Source of the DNA: Perca fluviatilis
Lineage: Eukaryota; Chordata; Actinopteri; Perciformes; Percidae
Length of the DNA: 64,000 nucleotides
Assembly (NCBI RefSeq): GCF_010015445.1
Contig: NC_053127.1
Coordinates: 31,641,715 to 31,705,714 of the forward strand
Reading direction: 5' to 3'
Positions within the stretch are counted from its first letter, which is position 1; each line of letters opens with the position of its first letter. Of this stretch, positions 55,848-64,000 are shown one piece after another. The notes beneath the pieces were generated by a model. The model did no database searches and was not told the origin of the DNA. It saw only the letters and a list, made by a program, of their open reading frames with translations. Both the position numbers and the translations under genes were made by a program.

Positions 55848-58800
55848 ATGCCTTTCGGTAACACCCACAACAACTTCAAACTCAACTACAAAGTTGAGGA
55901 GGAGTACCCCGATCTGTCCAAGCACAACAACCATATGGCCAAGGTCCTGACCAAGGAGCTGTATGGCAAGTTGAGGGACAAGCAGACACCCAATGGCTTC
56001 ACCCTGGATGATGTCATCCAGACTGGAGTCGACAACCCCGGTAAGCCAAGAGAGACACACCTACATTTAGACAAAGATCCCTTTTATGCAGCATAAAATC
56101 ATTCAGACACATACTGTAAGTCTATACTGAAACAAAACGGCACATTTCTTAGTTTAACCTGTGAATAAAATCACCAAATGAAATACTCACAAGCTTGTCT
56201 CTTTCCTCTCTGCCCCCTGAATTCAGGTCACCCCTTCATTATGACTGTTGGCTGCGTTGCTGGTGATGAGGAGTCCTACGAGGTCTTCAAGGATCTGCTT
56301 GACCCCATCATCTCTGACCGTCATAATGGATACAAGGCCACCGACAAGCACAAGACCGACCTGAACTTCGAGAACCTGAAGGTGCAGTAGCCCAGAGAGC
56401 GCTATGGTTCATTAAGTAAAGACCTTACACGAGAGAAAACTTACTTACTGCAGGGTTAGGGTTAAGTTTAGACTTTCAGTGTTTCAAACCAAACACTACA
56501 CTGGGTCATTTCATTGATTTGTACACCTTCAGCGAGACAAATAGGAACATGAAGCTGCACAGTGCCCTGCATTTCTGGCCTCTGTTTCACTTTGTAATCA
56601 GACTTTATCATTTTGTCATTAGGGTGGTGACGACCTGGACCCCGCCTACGTTCTGTCCAGCCGTGTCCGTACTGGCCGCAGCATCAAGGGATTCACCCTG
56701 CCCCCACACAGCAGCCGTGGGGAGCGCAGAGGCATTGAGAAGCTGTCCGTTGAGGGTAAGTTATTATTGGTTTGAGGTCATATAAGTATGCAAAGGGTTA
56801 GGGTTAGGGTTAAAACCTAGCATCCATAATGGGAGGGGCACGGGCACAAGGGGACCATCCGTGGTTCTTTAAAAGACAATTCAAAAGGATAAAAGTGTTT
56901 AAAAAGAGATTGAAGGAACCACTGGACAAGATGGTCAGTGGGAATTATATTACTTTAAAAAAGGGGTTAGGTTTGGGTAGGGCATTCCCAAACAATGTTC
57001 GCAAGAAAAGGAAAGTGTCATTTGAGGGTAACAGTTAGAATACAGTGCCCCAACAAGTAAAGGGTTAGGGTTAGGGTGGTTCTGCTTGCTCATGGGATGC
57101 TAAAGCAGTAACAGGGAATGTTAAGTGACAGATGACACTCAACAATAGCTCCCACCCCTCACTATTTCTTGTTGAGATCAACGGCAGAAGAATATTCAGT
57201 CTCCTAAATGTACTGTACGTGTGTCTCTCCAGCTCTGACCAGCCTGGATGGCGAGTTCAAGGGAAAGTACTACCCCCTGAAGTCCATGACTGATGCCGAG
57301 CAGGAGCAGCTGATCAATGATCACTTCCTGTTTGACAAGCCTGTCTCTCCCCTGCTGACCTGCGCTGGCATGGCCCGCGACTGGCCCGACGGCAGAGGCA
57401 TCTGGTGAGTGCGACCGATGAGTGAAAACACCTCGTCACAAGTTCAGTTTAGTTTATTGGTTTACACATATACAAATACTACAGATGGATATACACATAA
57501 TCAATAAAAGATGTGATGGAGAGATGCTAAAAAAAAAAAAAAAACTCATAAGGTTTTAATCTGGGCACTCTCCAATGTATAATCCAATTAAAATAAAGAA
57601 ACTAAAATACTGAGAAAAAAAAGAGAGAGACTCCCATTATGCTTCTGCATCACCTGTGTGTTTTACTGTATGCTGATCCCTTGCATCTATCTCCGTCCAG
57701 GCACAACGACAACAAGACCTTCCTGGTCTGGGTCAACGAGGAGGATCACCTGCGTGTCATCTCCATGCAGCAGGGTGGCAACATGAGGGAGGTCTTCAGA
57801 CGCTTCTGCGTTGGCCTGCAGAAGGTACTCATAAATAAAACCAGGTCAAAACCAGTGGTGGAATTTACTCAAGTACTGTACTTATAAATGAAACTAGCCA
57901 ACAATATAACAGCCTACAAGTCCAGCTGAGATGATGAGACCATTAAACACACAACTGGTTGGATCCTTTACTCTTTCTACAATGGGAGGAGAGTTCTGCA
58001 TTGAGTATTTTTTACTTTTAAGTACATTTCCTTGATGATACTTACATACTTTTACTTAAGTAACATTTTCAATGCAGGGCTTTTACTTGTAACAGAGTTT
58101 TTTTTTTTTTAACAGTGTGGTATTAGTATTTTTACTTAAGTAAAGGATCTGAATAGTTCTTCCACCGCTGGTCAAAACAAGTCAAAGAATGAAAGCAGTG
58201 CGGATCACTGCCGGATGTTCCTCCTGACTTTTCTTTTATATTACCTATCTCCCAGATTGAGGCGATCTTCAAGAAGCACAACCACGGCTTCATGTGGAAC
58301 GAGCATCTGGGCTACATCCTGACCTGCCCCTCCAACCTGGGTACCGGCCTGCGTGGTGGCGTCCACGTCAAGCTGCCCAAGCTGAGCACACACGCCAAGT
58401 TCGACGAGATCCTCACCAGGCTGCGTCTGCAGAAGCGTGGCACAGGTACAGTAAAAAGAGACCCACTCTTTAGCTTGTACACCTGGGGATCAAGGGAAGG
58501 GGAAAAGAGTCCACTCACCCCCTGCATAGGTCTTATAAGCCACTATAAAGTCCCTCTAGCCAAGAAAAACACGCACAAACACATCTTCATTACCACTGCC
58601 GTAAACATCTTAAATATAAAGTAATGACCCACACAAACACTATGTCACTTTGCACTCATACATTGTATTTTTTTCATACTGTGTTAATTATTTTTATAAG
58701 CTATTAAGGGCTGCACGAGGACAATGTGCCATATGCGATAACATTGTTAAATATCGCGATAACGATATCACTTGCGATAAATAAACCGATCTTGAAATCC

Positions 58801-59126
58801 TACTCAGTTCTGCTGCTTTCAGTATTCTGCTAAAATACAACACATTGCTTGTTGGATTAAAAACAAAATAAAAAGGAAATCATTTAAAACATTCCTTTTT
58901 CTTTTTTCTTTTTTTTGAACAAATTGATCATTATATTGAACATAAGACACTGCTAAAAAGAAATGACAGTTACATTTTAACGTGCAGCGTTCTGATCATT
59001 TCTTTAAACTAACACAAAACTATCAGTCTTGCGTCCGTTGCGATACGTCGCAGCCTTTCGCGATGTTTGTATTCCGCCAGTTGATATCGCGATAATGATA
59101 AAAAATAAATAAATGTAAAAAAAAAA

Positions 59127-59166
<40 letters not shown>

Positions 59167-59547
59167 TGTGCAGCCCTATAAACTTTAGCACGTTTACTGT
59201 CCGAGTTTGGTTTTTGCACTGTATGTAGAGGCCACATCTGAGACGATTTTCGGTCATGGCGGACAATAACGTTTCCTGTATCAGAATCAGCCTGGCAGGT
59301 CCATTTCGATCTCTACTGAGACCCTGGGAGGTGAGACGCGTAACCTGTAATCCCCTTATCCTCTTCAGGTGGTGTGGACACCGCCTCCGTGGGTGGTGTG
59401 TTCGACATCTCCAACGCCGACCGTCTGGGCTCCTCCGAGGTGTCCCAGGTCCAGCTGGTGGTTGACGGTGTCAAGCTGATGGTGGAGATGGAGAAGAAGC
59501 TGGAGAAGGGAGAGGCCATCGACAGCATGATCCCCGCACAGAAGTAA
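55848..59547 (+). CDS. ckm: Creatine kinase, muscle type, complete
   Basis: Cytosolic M-type creatine kinase, transferring phosphate between ATP and creatine. Coding exons: 55848-56040, 56227-56381, 56623-56755, 57233-57404, 57701-57824, 58256-58445, 59369-59547; all GT-AG; total 1146 nt = 381 residues plus TAA, exactly the CKM length. Start [14 protein letters not shown] is the muscle-isoform N-terminus. Visible active-site elements: nucleotide-binding arginines R130, R132 (SSRVRTGRS), the NEEDHLR loop with E232, the reactive cysteine C283 in CPSNLGTG (283-290) and R292. Codon use is strongly G/C-ending, as expected for a highly expressed muscle gene. The ATG exon starts at 55833 after a CAG acceptor, giving 15 nt of 5' UTR; an untranslated exon lies at about 54.49-54.57 kb. 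Fish have ckma and ckmb; which one this is cannot be settled here. Confidence 0.97.
56789..57078. repeat. Segment in ckm intron 4 bounded by telomere-like TTAGGG repeats
   Basis: AAAGGGTTAGGGTTAGGGT occurs at about 56793 and again at about 57058, with ~245 bp between. A single GGGTTAGGGTTAAG also lies in intron 3 near 56453. Confidence 0.85.
57853..58170 (+). mobile_element. hAT-like MITE, CAGTGGTGGAA family, copy 3, in ckm intron 6
   Basis: CAGTGGTGGAATTTACTC start, TTCCACCGCTG end; exact 8-bp duplication GTCAAAAC (57845-57852, 58171-58178). Confidence 0.92.
58706..59177. mobile_element. hAT-like MITE in ckm intron 7
   Basis: AAGGGCTGCACGAGG and TGTGCAGCCCTA ends; weak flanking match. Contains a (TA)n run near 59131-59156. 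Confidence 0.75.
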
Positions 59548-59854
59548 AGAGGGACGACCTCGCGTTTCTCTCGTGACCATTCGCGTGCAATCGAAGCCGG
59601 CTGACGGGCTTGCAGAGGAAACAGCCGCTCCACCAAGAGACTCTTGACTCTGCTCGCCTATTTCTTCCTTCCAGCTTTTGGTTTTTCTTTTTTTTTCTCG
59701 TTCCTCTGACCCTTTGTCCTTTCTTTTTTTTTTCACGTTCTCCTGTGTTGGTTGGTAACATCCTGGGATCAGCCTCCACTGAGCTGGGCATCGCCTGGCA
59801 GACGTGGCACCACCTACTTTTTCTTAGAAAAAGTAATGATTATTGAAGCTGTTC

Positions 59855-59860
59855 AATAAA
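59855..59860 (+). terminator. ckm: ckm polyadenylation signal AATAAA
   Basis: AATAAA 308 nt after the ckm stop, the first canonical signal downstream in sense orientation, so the 3' UTR is about 330 nt. Confidence 0.8.
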
Positions 59861-60052
59861 ACCCCATGAAACAACTAAACGAATCATTTTGATCTTTTGT
59901 GTCGCAGCACGGAAAACTGGAAATAACAATGAACAAAGTAGAATCTTCACTTATTAATACTCACTTAGCTATGATCAAAAAGCCAATCGACAAATATTCA
60001 GATGGTGTGACTAAAATGAAGGAAACAAAATGCCAACATCAGTGAATTTTTA

Positions 60053-60301
60053 TTAATCTTCAGCTCCATCTTCTCCCTTTATAAACCACATCCACTCCAT
60101 CTCAGCGTACAGTTTATTCTGAGGGGAGGAATTCAACAGCAGAGCAGTGTAAAATTTCTCATACAGGTCAAACTGGGTGGGTTTCTTCAGTCTCTTTTTG
60201 CATATAACATCAACCGTTTCCAAAAAAATCACTTTTGAAATGACAGTGCATGTTAAAATGCTGAGCCCCCCTGGGGGTCCTAATACTGTACCATCCACCA
60301 T
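60053..60301 (-). CDS. Unidentified coding-looking reading frame between ckm and mark4
   Basis: A minus-strand frame of 82 residues. The last ~60 codons look coding: frequent CTG, CCC, ACC and GAG codons and a protein-like tail with LKKPTQFDLYEKFYTALLL and MEWMWFIKGEDGAED. The stop TAA (60055-60053) overlaps an AATAAA (60054-60049), so a transcript ending here would have almost no 3' UTR. The first ~20 codons (from 60301) look like repeat-type sequence, so a real exon would more likely begin near 60240-60220. I do not recognise the family. Alternatives are a last exon of an unannotated gene, a decayed gene fragment, or chance within the mark4 3' UTR. Confidence 0.35.
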   Translation of the reverse strand: MVDGTVLGPPGGLSILTCTVISKVIFLETVDVICKKRLKKPTQFDLYEKFYTALLLNSSPQNKLYAEMEWMWFIKGEDGAED

Positions 60302-61961
60302 TTAAACCACACCAGCGACAAAGCGTCTCTGAGCAGGTACACACGTTTACTTTACAAAATCTTTTCAAGAAGGTTTCACAGTAGATTCCACCTTAAGACA
60401 ATGTTCATCCATCATATACTAAGAGTGAGTTGTTTTACACCAAGTTATTTGCTTCTTTTTTTTTTATTATTATTATTTTTTCTTGTAGCCCGTTTCATTT
60501 CGTTTCATTCCCACCGAAGAAAAGGCTTCGCTAACAACATGATTCATATTTGCGATCGGGAGACAGTGACGTGACATTTCTATGGCTTTGAATGCAACCC
60601 AGGGCTTTCAACGTGTTAGGGACTTTTTGGGGTATCGGTGTAAATTCAAGTTGAAATAGAAGCAAACTGCACAACTTATTCCCAAATGTAGGCCAACAGT
60701 GAGTGTCCTCTCTGGATCTACTGAACATTTTTCTGTACGCTGTGGTGCGTCTCACGGCATGTCGAAATACTTGTAGGAACTCAGAAGCCCTCTCGCATGT
60801 ACTGAACCTGTATCCTCTAGCGAACAAGGTGGAGGAGAGTCACTGCGTTTCACCAAAGCCTTCCTGTTTGTTTGTGTGAACGGGAGGGGGGGTGGGGGGG
60901 GGGACCAGGTACCACATTTAGCACCATTTCTCTGTATCAAACCGTGTCTAAAAACGATCAGTGTCTGCATTCCACGAAGCTTCCAACCCTAGGTGTGCAT
61001 CATGTTTCATTCCCACTCACCCCCCCGCCCCCCCTCCCAAAACCAAAACTCTGAAGTCATGCAGGATTGCAGGTTGGTTTTGTTCCCCATCATCACTGAT
61101 AGAATCTGCTTTAAACTAGAATTACTTCCCTTGCTCTAGCTATAAATAAACCTTGAGCTCTAAGATATATACTATATTCATATATTTTATATACAGCCAT
61201 CGACTGACTGATATAAATCCTGTTTGGTGTTTTTTTTTTTTTTTTTTTTTTTTTAAATGATATTATTCTAAAAAATAAATAAAGTACCTGTGCAAATATC
61301 CACAAATTGAAGTGTTTCACATTTAAGACATTGGCGCCCTCCAGTGGCTAGTTGGGGGCATTACCTGTACAGGTACACTGGAAGGAGCTGATTCAAGTCA
61401 AAGCAAAGTGCATTGAGGTCTATATTACCTAATGCTAATATACACCACAATGAGAAAAAAAACGTCCAGGGAGAGGACAAGGACACACTCCGGGTATCCA
61501 TGTTGGTGTCTGCTTCTCACCCTGGGGAGGGAGGTCAGGTGGACACCGATCCCCCCACCCCCCCGCTGAAACAGCACACGCCAAACGGGACTGAGAAGAT
61601 GTTGTACGTTGGGTCTACGCTGTGAGAGTGCGGATGATGGCTCAAACGAGAGAGAGCCGAGGGAAGCCAAATTGTGACGATAGAAAAAAAAGTTGGTGGG
61701 ACATAGGAAGGCGGTGGACAGCTAAGGTGGGGGCGTCCCTGTTAAATGTAGGGAGTCGGGGGAGCTTATGACGCATGGGAAAGGAAATGTGGGGGGGTGG
61801 GGTTGGATCACCATGAGCAAAGCCACAATCGAGAGATAGTATTAACAGTAAATCAGCAGCCAAACGACATGTTCTCTGTAGCCTACGCAAATATCACAGT
61901 AAGTCATTGACTGAAAACAGGGAGGGAGAATAGAAAGCTTAGAAAGCAAGTTTTTTTCCCA

Positions 61962-61997
61962 TCTCTCTCTCTCTCTCTCTCTCCCTCTCTCTCTCTT
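61962..61997. repeat. (CT)n tract
   Basis: CT dinucleotide run with one CC interruption, in the probable mark4 3' UTR. Confidence 0.9.
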
Positions 61998-62234
61998 TTT
62001 GAAACATTAAATATGCACTGTATGAAGGCGCTGGGGGTTGTTCACTTTAAAAGGCAACTGGACTAACAAGAAGAAAACGCTATGCACACTGCCTTCATCA
62101 AGCCTTTTTCCAGATTCAGAACACCCCCAGCCTGATCCCCACAGCCCACAGTCATCAATAATGGACAGACCAGTTTATAGACTGTGCCACAAAAAAAAAA
62201 AAAAAAGAGGGTGGACATTTAGAAGTGCATGTTC

Positions 62235-62236
<2 letters not shown>

Positions 62237-62266
<30 letters not shown>

Positions 62267-62269
62267 TGT
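62237..62269. repeat. (GT)n tract
   Basis: About 16 GT units with one interruption. Confidence 0.9.
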
Positions 62270-63600
62270 GAGATCGAAGAGGTTTCACTGCTCGGCTGAT
62301 CTGCTTTTGGCGTTTCCCATCCACCTACGGAGAGGACGGCTGAGCTGAGCTCCCATGGCACAGAACAGAACCAAAGAATTGCATTGCACTGAAAAACAAG
62401 CCAAACTTACAGTATCTCTGTTTTGTCGTGGCGGGAGGAGTGACAGATTTCAAGGGCAAGGTTTGCACGACAAAAAAATTAATGAAAAATAAAATCCACA
62501 TTTGTCGCTCTTGCTTGCTTTAATCACCTTGAAAGATCTCAACAGTTGCGGGCTTCTAGTGTAGTTGGAAAGATATTCTCTGCCGCCCGTGAAAAGGGAT
62601 GAAACGGGGGGGGCGGGGCGGGGGTGGGAGCTTGGAATAATCCAAATGCTTTGAACTAGTTTTACTGACGATGACCAGCGCTGACAAACAATGAATCCAG
62701 CCAATCAGAGAGCAGCGTGTGTGCACACAGTCTTTGCAGGCCTCTCTGTTCATTCTTTTAGAGAGCTAGCATAGGAAAAGTATTGATGACAGCAATGGTA
62801 TAAAAGTTATACGACCTTATATTATATAACCAAAAATCTGCTGTCATTATTTAATTGTGATGTTAGCAAGAATCTCAAATGGACTCCGGCACTACGGCAC
62901 CACAACGGAGCTAACCGTGGGGCTCGTTTGTTTCTCAATCAACATCTGAATTTGTTCATTTTTATTTGCCAGTCCCATGCAGAGACACTAATGTGATGGA
63001 GAGATGGCGACAACTCTGATCAGTTCATGAGGCGGGGGGAGATGTCGCCGGCGTTTCGGATTCCGGGTCAGCCTCTGATTGGCTGTTTTCAAAAGGCCCT
63101 GTCAACCCTGCTCCCACTGACCTGAATCCAGTGCAGTCGTCACTGCTGTATGTACACCGATCAAAGCAACGCAACCATCGCCGGCGGCTTGTCTGGTCAC
63201 GGAGTCGGACCACATCCACGTTTGTGCGCGTTATTGTCCCCAGGTGATGAAAAGTCGGCAGATGATCACGTCATCGGTAAAGGGGGTGGGGGAGGCATGG
63301 CGTTAAAGGTGCGATATAAAAAAAGAATAAAAAAAAAAGACTGGCTGGTCAATTACGACCAGTACACAGGAGATGAGGATTTCTTTTCTGTAGTGGTGAA
63401 AGTGACAGTGGGTAAAAACAATGATCAGAGCAATACATAACAAAATAAAGAGTCATTATGGCTAGAGTAGCAATAAAAAATATTGAACTAGATTCCTTCT
63501 GATCCAGGTCCAGTGGGTGCAGTCGCTCAGTGAAGAAGTTGGCTGAGCTGGGTGGGGTGAATGGGTGGGGTGCCTCAGTCTGTGTGACTTTACGGGTCAG

Positions 63601-63642
63601 GTGTGTGTGTATCTGTGTGTGTGTGTGTGTGTGTGTGTGCAG
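63601..63642. repeat. (GT)n tract near mark4 stop
   Basis: GT run followed by a G-rich stretch, about 190 bp past the mark4 stop codon. Confidence 0.9.
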
Positions 63643-63830
63643 GGGTGGGGGGGGGTGGGAGTGGGGGTAGTCATGGAAGAGAAGGAGAAGTCTATTCTCT
63701 CGGGTCCAGCCCCTCGCCCCTTCTCTGCTATTTTTTTCTTCAATTATGTCCACCCCACTCTCCCTTTGCGCACGCACACATCAATGCTCACTCACACACA
63801 CGCACGCACGCACACAAACACACCCTCCGT

Positions 63831-64000
63831 TCAAAGTTCAAGGTCCTTTGAGATTTGGGTGGCAATGTCCCGAAAAGCTAGCGGCGTCCCCCAGAGTCGC
63901 GTGTAGCGCACCCCGTTAGAAGTCTCGGAGGTGCCCGTGGAAAGCTGGCACACCTCGGCCTCGAAAGCCACGCGGCCCCCTGCCACGCCATGGGTGCAGG
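63831..64000 (-). CDS. mark4: MAP/microtubule affinity-regulating kinase, last coding exon (KA1 domain), partial
   Basis: Reading the minus strand from the window edge gives 55 residues ending in a TGA at 63833-63831. The segment contains VAFEAEVCQL, NGVRYTRLWGTPLAF, then RDIATQISKDLEL at the end, the pattern of the C-terminal KA1 domain of MARK kinases (EVCxL, NGVRxxRxxGT, FxxIAxxI). KA1 binds acidic phospholipids and helps autoinhibit the kinase. Assignment to MARK4 rests on synteny: MARK4 and CKM are neighbours and convergent in human 19q13, as here. The exon runs past 64000; a CAG at about 63979 could be an acceptor but the open frame continues to the edge, so the exon start is uncertain. 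The kinase and UBA domains are outside the window. Confidence 0.85.
   Translation of the reverse strand, partial: CTHGVAGGRVAFEAEVCQLSTGTSETSNGVRYTRLWGTPLAFRDIATQISKDLEL

Larger units (their letters stand above)
60020..63830 (-). other. mark4: Probable 3' UTR of mark4
   Basis: Between the mark4 stop and the next convergent gene there is no other recognised gene. Minus-strand AATAAA sites lie at 62966-62961 and 60054-60049, allowing a UTR of about 0.9 or 3.8 kb. The stretch holds GT runs (62237-62269, 63601-63642), a CT run (61962-61997), a poly-T (61231-61254), G-rich patches (60884-60903, 62606-62628) and the unidentified frame at 60053-60301. Assignment is by position only. Confidence 0.4.

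Noticed and set aside
59313..59791. Minus-strand frames over ckm exon 8 and its 3' UTR
   Set aside because: Antisense shadows of GC-rich ckm coding sequence with no family resemblance.

Overview
The window is vertebrate nuclear DNA, almost certainly from a ray-finned teleost of perch-like type. The evidence is spliced genes with canonical GT-AG introns, long (CA)n microsatellites, a decayed Tc1 transposon, L1 and L2-like LINE tails, tRNA-derived SINEs, and a dense set of short hAT-like, TTAA-flanked and Harbinger-like non-autonomous elements typical of fish. No prokaryotic, organellar, CRISPR or operon structure is present.

Four protein-coding genes can be read with exon precision. (1) slc8a2 (Na+/Ca2+ exchanger NCX2), minus strand, 8268 to 2532: seven coding exons giving the first ~634 residues; the 3' part lies off the left edge. 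(2) nccrp1 (F-box-associated-domain protein, nonspecific cytotoxic cell receptor protein 1), minus strand, 38234 to 29577: six exons, complete, 233 residues. (3) ckm (muscle creatine kinase), plus strand, 55848 to 59547: seven coding exons, complete, 381 residues, with a recognisable TATA/CCAAT promoter and untranslated first exon near 54.46-54.57 kb. (4) The last coding exon of a MARK kinase (KA1 domain; mark4 by synteny), minus strand, 64000 to 63831. ckm and the MARK gene converge tail to tail, as CKM and MARK4 do in human 19q13; SLC8A2 and NCCRP1 are also on human 19q. A short minus-strand reading frame at 60053-60301 looks coding but I do not recognise it.

Layout: 1-2531, slc8a2 intron with two hAT-like elements; 2.5-8.3 kb, slc8a2 exons; 8.3-29.5 kb, intergenic and repeat-rich (Tc1 at 12.9-14.5 kb, hairpin element at 17.1-17.7 kb, several microsatellites, SINE, Penelope-like hammerhead motif at 27.96 kb); 29.6-38.2 kb, nccrp1 with introns full of repeats, including a 16-bp minisatellite with higher-order structure; 38.3-54.4 kb, intergenic with nested elements (41.1-43.0 kb and 50.8-52.4 kb) and LINE fragments; 54.4-59.9 kb, ckm; 60-63.8 kb, probable long 3' UTR of the MARK gene.

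The genes are unrelated in function: calcium extrusion, an FBA-domain cytosolic/NCC-associated protein, muscle phosphagen energy buffering, and microtubule-affinity kinase. I found no undescribed multi-gene system. The most unusual features are five phase-0 introns dividing a region of slc8a2 that is one exon in mammals, a ~65-unit TG tract abutting the acceptor of the CBD2 exon, nested transposons with an internal empty-site control, telomere-like repeats bounding a small segment in ckm, and the unidentified frame at 60 kb.
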